A stretch of DNA of 26,710 nucleotides from IMG/VR virus record IMGVR_UViG_3300032287_000577, positions 1 through 26,710 of that record, one strand, 5' to 3'. The translations under genes and the position numbers were made by a program. How positions within the stretch are numbered: the first letter of the stretch is position 1; each line of letters starts with the position of its first letter. The notes beneath the pieces are model-generated. The model was given only the letters and a program-made list of their open reading frames with translations. It did no database searches and was not told the origin of the DNA. Positions 1-8,811 of this stretch are shown here, piece after piece. This DNA is from a virus.

Positions 1-117
1 CTTCTCGTCTGCACGCTTGGCTTTACGTAACTTTTTAAGTAAGTCACTGCCGTCCATTTGTGATTCGTCTTGTGTATCGATGTCGTCTTCGTCGTCGTCC
101 CAGTAGTTGTTGCTCAT
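1..117 (-). CDS. Scaffold-like acidic protein, N-terminal part (partial)
   Basis: Only the first 39 residues are inside the window; the gene continues past base 1. ATG is at 117-115 with a GAAGGGTGGG-type ribosome site upstream. The visible protein starts MSNNYWDDDEDD, stays very acidic for about 22 residues, then becomes Lys/Arg-rich (LLKKLRKAKRADEK), as at the start of a coiled coil. An acidic, disordered head before a charged helix is common in phage scaffolding proteins. The position downstream of portal and peptidase, where a scaffold then a major capsid gene would be expected, agrees. The role is inferred from composition and gene order; no catalytic motif is visible. Confidence 0.6.
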   Translation of the reverse strand, partial: MSNNYWDDDEDDIDTQDESQMDGSDLLKKLRKAKRADEK

Positions 118-187
118 AGCAACCCACCCTTCTATTCGTTGTAGTCGCAAGCCTCAGAGTCCAATCGGGGAACTGGTCTGGCTCTTG

Positions 188-230
188 CTATCGGTCTTGT
201 ACGCTATATGGGGCCGATAGGTCCATATAG
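188..230 (-). promoter_or_regulatory. Candidate H-type pseudoknot in late mRNA
   Basis: In the leftward transcript, CUAUAUGG (230-223) can pair with CCAUAUAG (211-204). CUAUCGG (220-214), which lies inside that loop, can pair with CCGAUAG (194-188) outside it. Both stems are perfect (8 and 7 bp) and interleaved, which is the H-type pseudoknot topology. The connecting loops are 2, 2 and 9 nt, sterically reasonable. It lies in the 122-bp gap between the 479-aa gene and the scaffold-like gene. No U-tract follows, so it is not a standard terminator. Function unknown. Confidence 0.5.
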
Positions 231-239
231 GATTTTATA

Positions 240-1679
240 TTAGAAAGCGCCTGTAGATGATTGTCTGCTCAAGTACTGCGTAGAGAATGCACCCTTTGTT
301 GTTCCAGCGCTTCCTTGGAACTGTGCTGCTTCTCTAGCAATTAGTTGCTGCTTCTTTCTTGTTGCAGATGCAAGACCCAATAACTGTGACTGCTCTGCTT
401 CTTTCTGCGTGTATGCTTCAAGTGTTGTTCCGTAAATAGAACTAAGTTTTTCCATAGTTGGAAGTTCAGTAGCAATTCTTTCGTACCCGATCTGAGCGGT
501 TTCTTTGTCAATACCAGCCTGTTGAAGAGTTTCTGCTCCAACTGTACCAGATTGTAAATTGGCATAGCGTGTATTCTTGATGCTTTCTGCCGCAAGAGAC
601 ACATTAAGTCCTTGCTCAATTGCTGCTCCGCCAAGTTCTGCTGCAATAACTTTTCTTTGCAATGCAGGTAGTTGTTCTGCTGGATCAAGCATAGCACCAA
701 CTATATCACCAGTTGATAATTGAGGAAAGAATCTCCTGAACGCGTCAAGTGATCCTGGATTTGCTTTTAGTACTCTATCGTATGCAAGAGATACTCGACT
801 GGCAATTTCAGTTGGAGCAATACTGCCACCAATAAAGTCGGCATACTTGCTTCTATTTACAAATTGAGGCAACTGATATTGTGTGAAAACTTTTTCATAT
901 GCTGCTTCGTTTGCTAGATATGTTCTTTCATCAAGCATAGGTTTGCCAGCAGTTTTTAGTTTTTCGTTACCTGAAAATCGAACCAAATATTCTTTGTTAT
1001 ATCGAGCATCATTTCTTAGAAGCGTAAGCATACCTTCGCCAGAAATGCTAGGATTATCTACGCGAATTTGCTCCAGTACTGATGCTATATTTTTAAGACC
1101 GTAGGATTCAAGTGACGCAATAAGTGCTGCGTATTCTGGATTAGCAAGGAGACTTCCAGCACCACCAGATTGTCCTGCAGGAGTTTGACCTCCACCAGTT
1201 CCTCCGCCAATGTTTCTGCCACCACCACTACCGTTTACATATGTTTCTTTGCTTACTTCTATACCATTAAGATAGTATTTCCCAGTGTTAGATATGCCGC
1301 TTGTACCCTGTGATGTAAAAATAGCATCTGATTTTAATAAATCTAAAGCTTGTTTAGAAGCGCCAGCATTTGCATTGTCATTTGCATCTACAATTGCTTG
1401 CAGTTCTAATGCAAGATTAGTATTATTAAGAGCAAGTTTTTGAGTCTCAACAAACCAAGCACGTTCAGCTGGGTCTTTAATTTCACTAGCACGTCTGCCA
1501 AGGTCCTCAAGCGTAGCTTTCATTCCAGTAAGTTGAGTACCTGTTTGACTTCTTGTGGCAAGGTACTCTTTTTGAATAGCACCTAATTCTGTCTTTACTT
1601 GAATAGGATCTTTATAAACTGGCGCTGTAGGTGCAGTTTCTGCAGGTATAACTATATCTCTATCGAATGCGCCAGCCAT
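240..1679 (-). CDS. Putative virion protein, 479 aa
   Basis: I do not recognise a family. The protein has an N-terminal helical, charged region (about residues 25-110), a Gly/Ser-rich flexible linker (about 150-175, GSGGGRNIGGGTGGG) and a long helical C-terminal part rich in Ala, Gln and Glu that ends in a Ser/Thr/Gln-rich tail. No signal peptide or membrane segment is visible. ATG overlaps the stop of the upstream gene by one base (TAATG), and a GGAG lies about 10 nt upstream. It is the last of three large proteins between portal and scaffold-like gene, so it is probably a minor head, internal or ejection protein. This is inferred from position and composition only. Confidence 0.6.
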   Translation of the reverse strand: MAGAFDRDIVIPAETAPTAPVYKDPIQVKTELGAIQKEYLATRSQTGTQLTGMKATLEDLGRRASEIKDPAERAWFVETQKLALNNTNLALELQAIVDANDNANAGASKQALDLLKSDAIFTSQGTSGISNTGKYYLNGIEVSKETYVNGSGGGRNIGGGTGGGQTPAGQSGGAGSLLANPEYAALIASLESYGLKNIASVLEQIRVDNPSISGEGMLTLLRNDARYNKEYLVRFSGNEKLKTAGKPMLDERTYLANEAAYEKVFTQYQLPQFVNRSKYADFIGGSIAPTEIASRVSLAYDRVLKANPGSLDAFRRFFPQLSTGDIVGAMLDPAEQLPALQRKVIAAELGGAAIEQGLNVSLAAESIKNTRYANLQSGTVGAETLQQAGIDKETAQIGYERIATELPTMEKLSSIYGTTLEAYTQKEAEQSQLLGLASATRKKQQLIAREAAQFQGSAGTTKGAFSTQYLSRQSSTGAF

Positions 1680-2926
1680 TATACATTTGCTCCAAACGCT
1701 GTAGCCATAGTTCTAATATCGGCATTAATTGTATTCTTATAAAAACTAGTTTGTTTGATCTCTGGTTTTTTCCATTGCATCATTTCCCATTCTGCAACAG
1801 GAATTACTGATGTACCTGCAGCAACCTCATACAAGTCACTTGGCTTTGGGAGCTTTCCATAGATCTTTTGGTATGATGGTACGTATGGATCAAGTAGATC
1901 CTTAACAGTTGAACCATCTAGAATCTGTTGCTTAAATGCTGGGAACTGCGTAATTGCTTGCACCGAAATAGTATTCAATGTATTAGCAAGAGCCTGTTGG
2001 CTACGGATACCCTTTAGCGCGTCAGCGTAGATCTTCTTTTCAGATGTAGCAAGACCGTTGTTTGCATAAGCATTACGAATCTGCTTGATTACAGTGCCAA
2101 GAGATCCAGCTTCAAGTGCAATATTATCTTCTTCACCTGGTGTAGCAGCGGCAATCTTAAAGCGTTCACTTGCTGTCTTCTCTACATACCTAAGAAAGAT
2201 ATCTTCTTTTTCCTGTGCGCTGATTCCACCCTTAGCACGCATTTCTGCTTTGTTGATATCTTTAATGTAAGCCTGTGCAGTCTTGTCATCTGGTGAGATA
2301 TCAAACAGATCCATAAACTTAGCAGATAGTTCTGCCTTAAGTTCTGCTGGACGGGAAAGAGATATAGTCTTTCCAGTGCCAGATACGCTACCGAAGTATT
2401 GCTTTGCTAGACCAGGATTCTGTACAAATGTAACAAGACTTGCATCATATGTTTGACCGACCTTGTCGGCGTGAATCATAATGCTTGTTAAAGCTTTATA
2501 ATCCTCAGGTCTAAACGATATTGCATTACCCTGTTGACGGATAAAGTCTGGAGTTGGAGCCTGTCCTTTTGCATATAGCTCAGGAACTGCTGCCAAGGAA
2601 AGAAGAAGGTTAGCTTTTTCTTGGTTGCTCTTAGTGGCAACAAGTTGATAAGGACTATCTTGTGTATACTGAACCTTGTTGTAAACTGGAGCACCCTGAA
2701 CAAGATCTATTCCAACGTACTGCGTAGCAATCTTTCCAGTATTAACTTGCATACCAATAGGCAGACCACTAAGACTTGTCTTGCTTGATGTGCTAGCAGT
2801 GCTTACTGGTGGATTATTTACTACATCTTCTTCTGGAGTACTGGTAGTTCTAGGCTTCGTATTCTTCTTGGCATTAGCCTTATTCTTGGCTTCAGTGGCA
2901 GTCTGGCCAGTTGCGACTATAGGCAT
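1679..2926 (-). CDS. Putative virion protein, 415 aa
   Basis: No recognised domain. The first 50 residues are low-complexity (Thr, Ser, Asn, Lys, Pro), followed by a mostly helical body of about 360 residues without membrane segments or Cys clusters. It starts at an ATG overlapping the TAA of the 1618-aa gene (TAATG), with GGAGGG just upstream, and ends by the same overlap with the next gene, so the three large genes look translationally coupled. A structural or internal virion role is inferred from its place in the late operon. Confidence 0.6.
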   Translation of the reverse strand: MPIVATGQTATEAKNKANAKKNTKPRTTSTPEEDVVNNPPVSTASTSSKTSLSGLPIGMQVNTGKIATQYVGIDLVQGAPVYNKVQYTQDSPYQLVATKSNQEKANLLLSLAAVPELYAKGQAPTPDFIRQQGNAISFRPEDYKALTSIMIHADKVGQTYDASLVTFVQNPGLAKQYFGSVSGTGKTISLSRPAELKAELSAKFMDLFDISPDDKTAQAYIKDINKAEMRAKGGISAQEKEDIFLRYVEKTASERFKIAAATPGEEDNIALEAGSLGTVIKQIRNAYANNGLATSEKKIYADALKGIRSQQALANTLNTISVQAITQFPAFKQQILDGSTVKDLLDPYVPSYQKIYGKLPKPSDLYEVAAGTSVIPVAEWEMMQWKKPEIKQTSFYKNTINADIRTMATAFGANV

Positions 2927-5900
2927 TAGCCCTCCAATTCGTCTTTAAAGTATGTGTAAAATATCTTCTGAAAATCAGGATACTTCTTTAAAAGGTTTAA
3001 TGCTTCACTAGCAAGCCACTCACGCTGTGGTTCAGATGCTTGATTCTTAAGAGTCTTCATACCACTAGCTTTAAGGGCCTTGTCACGTTGAATAAGGTAA
3101 GCACGAGCACCAGCAAGTGCATCTGAATCAACTAGTGTATCATCGTTTACGGCAAGTCTTAACTGTGTTATGGCGCGTTCTTGCCATCCAAAATCTCTCA
3201 TACCAGGGTCATAATTGCGTGACTTGTATGATTCATTGAGTGAATTGAGGGCTTCATCGTACTGTGATTTAGCCCAACCTTCACCAACTGAACGTGCCAT
3301 CAGGCGATCTTGAGCAGCCTTGTAACGAACCCGAGTTGCTTCTGCCATAATATCAGCAGTGCTCATCTTTGTAAAGTTACCTTGCATCTGTTGGAACTTA
3401 TAAAGAACCTGTGATAGTTCTCCATTAGGATAGAATGTTCCATATATATCAGGATACTTATCAAGAACTGATGGATCCTTGCGGATCAAATTGTATGTAG
3501 GAAGATTTGTTGGTTCAAATCCAGTAGTTGTTCTAACAATAGCGAACACCTGTTCGGGCCCATATGTTTCCAAGAAGTCTGCATATGCCTTATTCTTGTT
3601 AGAGCCTGCTTCTTTTTCTAGGTTCTTAAAGTCAGACCACAGTGCTGTAGCAAGTACAGTGTTTCCGTCCTTGCTTTTAGCAAGCGATTCGGGCTTCATA
3701 GCAAAAGGAATTGGTATTAATGCACCAAAGATACCACGCCACATAGTAAAGTAACGTGCTAAGTTATCGCTATCTTTTACTAAACGAGCCTGATCATTAG
3801 GATCATCTAGGCTATAGTCTCCGCTATTAGCAAGATACAACATACTTGGCGCGAATGCGCTTGAGTATGCAGATTCAATACCTAGGATACCACCTTGAAT
3901 AATACGTGCCCAGTTAGATGTAAGCAGTGCTCCATCAATTAAACCACGATTCTTAATATCAGGTAATCCGTAAGGGAATGCAATACGATAGATATCTTCT
4001 TCTAGGTTTGCTGGTAGAATCTTAAGTGGATTCTTATTCAATGCATCAAGCATTGCTGTACCTATAAGAATACCTGGACCGAATCCAGGGAAGAAACTAC
4101 CGCCACCAAGTGCGAAGTTAAAAGACTGTGGTGTTGCTGAGAATGCCATAGGACCACTAAGTCTTGCAGCAGAACCACCAGGAATCATAGTCTGAAGTAT
4201 ATTCAAGCCAGTAGTTGCAAAAGGAACAAAGAACTTACGTTCTCCAGTCTGAGGATCTCCAAAGAAGAATCCTTGATTTGGATCATAGTAATCTTTTGCA
4301 TCAGTTAATTCATACAATGCTGATGACGATGAACTACTTGCCCAGTCACCAACCTTGGCTGCCTTGTAAATCTGTAGAGGATTGTTCAACGCAATGCGTG
4401 ACCACTCTTCAAGCGTATTCTCCCAGGCCTGCATAAACGGGAATATAAGACGCATCTGATGGAACAATAGGTTACGCTTGCTTGCATCATAGAACAAACT
4501 TGCAACCTTTTTGTTTGCCAGGTTTGCTGCATACTGATGTGCTTCATCAAGAGTGATTGGACCCTTGCCGCTTGCGTTATCTAATGCACCCCAAACTTTA
4601 TGGTTTGAACCAATATTGCGTCCAGTAATTGGATTTCTTAGAGGTAATAAACTCTTCTCCGCAACAGGTCTTAGTCTAGCAATAGCATCTGCATCGAGTC
4701 CAGCAGATAGGTCACGAATAGCATCCCAATAAGATTGACGCCATTCAGGTCCCATTGTAGACGTCTTTTCAAACCGAATAGCCTTTTCAAAGAACCAGTT
4801 AGTGAGCTTCTCGAACTCGCCAGGAATTCCACGAGCAGCTTCAACGCTTTTAACTGGAACAACCATACGAATGTTTTCCCAGTTACCAAGACCATCAAAC
4901 GTATCTTCAAGATTTTTAGCAAACTCATCATTTATTTTTGTAAATCCAGCACGCTGTGTAAGCTTTTTATTACTTAGTTTACTAGTTGCTTCTGCAATTG
5001 TCTTTCCATTAGGAATCTCAATTACTTTGCCACCTATGGTAACTTTGCCATCAAGGATAAGTTGCTTAATTAAAGAAGCGCCCTGTCCCCCACCAGCCAT
5101 CTCTTCAATACGTGCAAGAACAGATACATCTTCACCAAGTTTATTCTTGCCAGTGAATAGGTACTGCATTAAGCCTTCTGGAGTGCTAACAAAATCTTTA
5201 AACTCTTGGTCTTTAGATGCAATGAATCGTGCTAGATCATCCTTGCCATCACCCTTAAGGAAGAAGTTGACTGTATCAAGTTCTTTACCTGTAGGAGTAG
5301 CGATAACCTTTCGCACAAATGCGGAGTTATGTAGGATACGCATTTGGCTAGCATATCCACCCCACCAAGATGGGTGTCCATATACTTCTTTTTGGTACCC
5401 AAGGCTTGTAATAATCTTATTAAGTGCACCATCTCCAGATGCACCTATAGATGATTCAGACATAAAGGAAACATAAGGACCGACAAGTTCGCCAGCGAGT
5501 GCTTCGTGAGAGAAGTCTTCTGCTGCTGTCTTGCCCTTCATTGAGACGCCATAAACATCGTTACGTGTCTCATCTAACTTATTAAGAAGGGCTTTCCACT
5601 TAGGTCCACCATCTCTACCCATCCACATAGCCATAGCACTTAAAGGATGGTTAAAGAATGAAACGTGACCCACACCGAATACACGAATTTGTTCTTCAAT
5701 AATGTTTCTAGCAATATATGCTGGACGAACCATTACTGTTTTCTTCCATACACCAGTAAATGTACTGAGTGCATTGTTTATATCTTTTGTATAACGAAAG
5801 ATTTTACTAGCAGACTCCAGTGCATCCTTGATTTCTCTAGGACTTGGAATAAATACAAATGAATTTAATAACTCAGAGTCAAGGTGGGAACTATGGAGAG

Positions 5901-7782
5901 TGACTTGCTTACCATTTACTAAACCAAAGTTAATTTCAGCACCTTTTGCGTGTTGCTCTGCCCAATATGCTGATGTATTCTTGCGTTCAGTATCAAATGC
6001 TCGCGTAAGTTTCTTGAATGCTTCTAGTTCTTCGCCTTGAAAGCGTGATTCATACTTAGTAAAGATAGCATTAAATAGTGTTGCTGTTGAATCGTACCCT
6101 GATTTAGAGCCAGATGGGGCATACGCAATATCATTGATAATATTATCAAGAGTTGTCTTATCGAGTTCCATATAGCGACCAATGTTGTTTACAGTCTCAA
6201 TAAGTTTATCTTTATTGGTTACGTGAATCAGTGTTCCGCCAGCATTTGGTAAGTATGCATCATATTTGCGACCAATTGCTATGATTTTTTCTGTAACAGG
6301 TACGCGATTAAGGGCATTTGCTGCCGCTCCACGTACAAACTGTGAGGCTCTTACGCTTTGTCCCTTACTTACGCCGCTTGCAAGCCTAGAAATAGCGCGA
6401 CCAGTCTTAGTTCCTTGCTCTAATGAGCGTTGGATCACAGCACCATCTGCAATATATGGCGCAATTGCCGTTAACACTTCTTCACGAGTGCTTGCTTTTG
6501 CCAATGCAACCGCTTCATCTACGGTAAGTTTTCCCTTAGATAACTTCTGAATCTTTCTAAAGTCAGAAATGTCGGCAATCGTGTCGATAATGTGTGCGCT
6601 AGCGGGTCCAGATAAGAAGTTTGCTATGCTATCGTAGTCAATCTTAATGTTATTGTATTCATCACGAATTCTAGCCATCTCATTAAAATTCTTAAGATAC
6701 TGATTCATCTTCTTGTTTTTTGATGCAGCAGGTGCTACTTTCATAGCATCAAGAGAATCTTGTGTGCGCTTCATAGCTTCGTCAAGTTGAGACTTAAGAA
6801 TGGATGCATCCTTAGCGGCTTTTGCTGCTTTGACTCCAGAACCTGCTTGTGCTATGCTATCTGCTAGTTCTTTGGCTGCTTTGAGTCGACCAACTGCAAG
6901 GAAAGGATCTAATGCAATAGCAACGCCAATGTCGCCAATTGCTGTAATAATTCTAGCAGTATCGCTTTCAGGGTGTCCACCAGTTACAACATATGCTACT
7001 GGATCAAGTAGTGCATAAGGACGATAGTATGTTTGTCCATTAACCTTGAAAGCAACCTTGTTTGCTTTTAGTTGTTCTTGACGTGCAGCAAATGCCGCTC
7101 CGCTTTCTTCGGATGGAAAAAATCCAGTACCAAGATCAACTTTGCCTTCATCTTTAAGTTGCTTTATAATTTGAAATACTGTCTGTTGCCCAAGGAATTC
7201 TTTTGCAATATCCTTTTGTGCAGCATAAGGTTCGGCCTTAACTAAACCTAATTCTTCACGAGTTTTACCTGAAATAGGATTGCCAAACCAGTCGACATCT
7301 CCATTTTTAATAGCATTAAATTCTTTGCCAAGTCCATCAACCGCTGTTCTAAATGGTGCTGATACAGCTTCTGTTACGGCATTTCCAGTGATTGCTAATC
7401 CAAGAACTAATTTTTTAAGTCCAGTCCAACCAATTCCCCAAGGGGTTGAATTAAATCTTTGTGTTGAAAGTTTGTCACTTTCTTTTTTCTTATCAGCAGC
7501 GCGTTGTTCACGAGTTTGCACATCAATCTCTGTAAGAACCTTTACAAGATTGTTGTTAGGCATTGCGCCTGCACGATATAGACTTGTTACAAGTCCAGCA
7601 GATGCTCCTGGGTTATCCTTAATAAGGTCGCGCAAACGATCACCGTTGGGACCTGTGACTAATTGCGATGCCTTTAGAACATCAGAGTAGTCAGCCTGAT
7701 CCTGTGTAGTGATGCGCTCATCTACGCCAATCATAATTGGCAAGCCGTTAGCATCCTTTTTTACTTTTGGAAAACTAGCCAC
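2926..7782 (-). CDS. Very large putative internal virion protein, 1618 aa
   Basis: This is the largest gene in the window. It starts at a GTG (7782-7780) overlapping the stop of the upstream gene (TAGTG), with AAGGG 8 nt before. A hydrophobic stretch near residue 130 (VLGLAITGNAVTEAVSAPF) could touch membrane. A long helical body follows. Two motif-like blocks resemble those seen in large polyvalent phage proteins: RPAYIARNIIEEQIR near residue 690 and FHQMRLIFPFMQAWEN near 1110. After that comes a Gly/Phe/Pro-rich hydrophobic stretch around 1190-1240. No peptidase or transglycosylase motif is evident. The size, position after the portal and possible membrane-active segments fit an ejected internal virion protein. 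Alternatives are a minor capsid or polyvalent head protein. Confidence 0.6.
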   Translation of the reverse strand: MASFPKVKKDANGLPIMIGVDERITTQDQADYSDVLKASQLVTGPNGDRLRDLIKDNPGASAGLVTSLYRAGAMPNNNLVKVLTEIDVQTREQRAADKKKESDKLSTQRFNSTPWGIGWTGLKKLVLGLAITGNAVTEAVSAPFRTAVDGLGKEFNAIKNGDVDWFGNPISGKTREELGLVKAEPYAAQKDIAKEFLGQQTVFQIIKQLKDEGKVDLGTGFFPSEESGAAFAARQEQLKANKVAFKVNGQTYYRPYALLDPVAYVVTGGHPESDTARIITAIGDIGVAIALDPFLAVGRLKAAKELADSIAQAGSGVKAAKAAKDASILKSQLDEAMKRTQDSLDAMKVAPAASKNKKMNQYLKNFNEMARIRDEYNNIKIDYDSIANFLSGPASAHIIDTIADISDFRKIQKLSKGKLTVDEAVALAKASTREEVLTAIAPYIADGAVIQRSLEQGTKTGRAISRLASGVSKGQSVRASQFVRGAAANALNRVPVTEKIIAIGRKYDAYLPNAGGTLIHVTNKDKLIETVNNIGRYMELDKTTLDNIINDIAYAPSGSKSGYDSTATLFNAIFTKYESRFQGEELEAFKKLTRAFDTERKNTSAYWAEQHAKGAEINFGLVNGKQVTLHSSHLDSELLNSFVFIPSPREIKDALESASKIFRYTKDINNALSTFTGVWKKTVMVRPAYIARNIIEEQIRVFGVGHVSFFNHPLSAMAMWMGRDGGPKWKALLNKLDETRNDVYGVSMKGKTAAEDFSHEALAGELVGPYVSFMSESSIGASGDGALNKIITSLGYQKEVYGHPSWWGGYASQMRILHNSAFVRKVIATPTGKELDTVNFFLKGDGKDDLARFIASKDQEFKDFVSTPEGLMQYLFTGKNKLGEDVSVLARIEEMAGGGQGASLIKQLILDGKVTIGGKVIEIPNGKTIAEATSKLSNKKLTQRAGFTKINDEFAKNLEDTFDGLGNWENIRMVVPVKSVEAARGIPGEFEKLTNWFFEKAIRFEKTSTMGPEWRQSYWDAIRDLSAGLDADAIARLRPVAEKSLLPLRNPITGRNIGSNHKVWGALDNASGKGPITLDEAHQYAANLANKKVASLFYDASKRNLLFHQMRLIFPFMQAWENTLEEWSRIALNNPLQIYKAAKVGDWASSSSSSALYELTDAKDYYDPNQGFFFGDPQTGERKFFVPFATTGLNILQTMIPGGSAARLSGPMAFSATPQSFNFALGGGSFFPGFGPGILIGTAMLDALNKNPLKILPANLEEDIYRIAFPYGLPDIKNRGLIDGALLTSNWARIIQGGILGIESAYSSAFAPSMLYLANSGDYSLDDPNDQARLVKDSDNLARYFTMWRGIFGALIPIPFAMKPESLAKSKDGNTVLATALWSDFKNLEKEAGSNKNKAYADFLETYGPEQVFAIVRTTTGFEPTNLPTYNLIRKDPSVLDKYPDIYGTFYPNGELSQVLYKFQQMQGNFTKMSTADIMAEATRVRYKAAQDRLMARSVGEGWAKSQYDEALNSLNESYKSRNYDPGMRDFGWQERAITQLRLAVNDDTLVDSDALAGARAYLIQRDKALKASGMKTLKNQASEPQREWLASEALNLLKKYPDFQKIFYTYFKDELEG

Positions 7783-8246
7783 TATAGCCGCCCTTGTGAA
7801 GTTAGTCCTTCTAGGATGTATCGTACATCTTCATTTGTAGGATCTTGCATATACAAAGCTTGTATAATTTGAATAGGTGATTCAGGCTGTGGCGTAGCCA
7901 TAGCTGGAAGATTGAGCGCAGATGAGTCTGGACCAGGACCCAAGTCGGAGCCTGATGTAACTGGTTCATCTGGTCGTTCAGTTGGTGAATTTAAAGGCGT
8001 AATACGTGGCAACATAGATTCTATTGTATTAGATTGTGCCATACCACCATCTGCTGGTGTAGCAGCCATAGGTGCAGACTGTTGTTGTTGCATTGTAGCC
8101 TGTCCTTGTCCATAACCTAGTCCAGAGATATATCGTGCTGGCTGTGTGCCGCTTTGTCCTCTGCCACCAGTTGCTGAAATGTTTGCAGGATTGTTCTGTG
8201 GTGCCGTTGGGCGATCTCCGCCACTACGTCCTTTAACTCCAGCCAC
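7782..8246 (-). CDS. Disordered Gln/Pro/Gly-rich small virion-associated protein
   Basis: A 154-aa protein with a GTG start at 8246-8244 and an excellent ribosome site (AGGAGGAA) just upstream. The N-terminus MAGVKGRSGG is basic and Gly-rich; the middle is Gln/Pro/Ala/Ser-rich with a run of four Gln and looks disordered. The last 30 residues (IQIIQALYMQDPTNEDVRYI) can form a helix and are probably the only folded part. The stop overlaps the GTG of the 1618-aa gene. The role is unknown; a linker or assembly adaptor is possible from context. Confidence 0.6.
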   Translation of the reverse strand: MAGVKGRSGGDRPTAPQNNPANISATGGRGQSGTQPARYISGLGYGQGQATMQQQQSAPMAATPADGGMAQSNTIESMLPRITPLNSPTERPDEPVTSGSDLGPGPDSSALNLPAMATPQPESPIQIIQALYMQDPTNEDVRYILEGLTSQGRL

Positions 8247-8254
8247 GTTTCCTC

Positions 8255-8797
8255 CTACTTAATATGTTTAGGTTGTACTTTAGATGTATACGGTGGAGCG
8301 GTAAATGCTGTGAGCTTACTTGCAATTTCCATTGCCTGGTAAGCATCTGCTCCAGCGTGTAACGCACCTAGTGCGTATGCTGCACCTGATCCTGCTGCGT
8401 AGACATTTGTGTCAGATTTAGATACTGAACATTCTTGGTCTACATCAAATACTTCTCCGCCCACAGCGATGATAAACTGAAAGCGCATTTCTTTTGTATC
8501 TTCATCAAAGTTATAACCATTCTCTGATAAACATTTACGCAGAGAAGGCATAGCCTTTGCAATCATAAAATGATACAAGTCTTTATAATCAGACTTTGTT
8601 GGTACTGGTGGTTCCCATATGTGTTGTGCAACATCACACGGTAGCACTTCCCCAGATCCAGCGATTAAGAATGCGCCTCTTTCAGCAATCTTCTTAACAT
8701 CTGGATGAGAATAAATTCTGCCACTGTCGTCAGTAGTTTGACTATCTGCAACAATTATAGCACTATCTTTGTACTCTAATCCAATAATTGTTGTCAT
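8255..8797 (-). CDS. HslV/proteasome-beta-like Ntn hydrolase, candidate head-maturation peptidase
   Basis: The 180-aa protein starts MTTIIGL; removal of Met would expose Thr1, the N-terminal nucleophile of proteasome beta and HslV peptidases. The other family landmarks are present: VADSQTT places Asp at mature position 17, VKKI aligns with the HslV Lys33 region after a two-residue insertion, and the GSGAAYALGALHAG block matches the conserved GSGxxYA region. There is no propeptide, as in HslV. No HslU-type ATPase gene is in the window. The gene lies between portal and the large virion proteins, where phages often keep a prohead protease, so cleavage of scaffold or head proteins is a reasonable inference. 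The fold assignment is strong; the substrate is not shown. Confidence 0.8.
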   Translation of the reverse strand: MTTIIGLEYKDSAIIVADSQTTDDSGRIYSHPDVKKIAERGAFLIAGSGEVLPCDVAQHIWEPPVPTKSDYKDLYHFMIAKAMPSLRKCLSENGYNFDEDTKEMRFQFIIAVGGEVFDVDQECSVSKSDTNVYAAGSGAAYALGALHAGADAYQAMEIASKLTAFTAPPYTSKVQPKHIK

Positions 8798-8811
8798 TGT
8801 CCCCTACTTAA

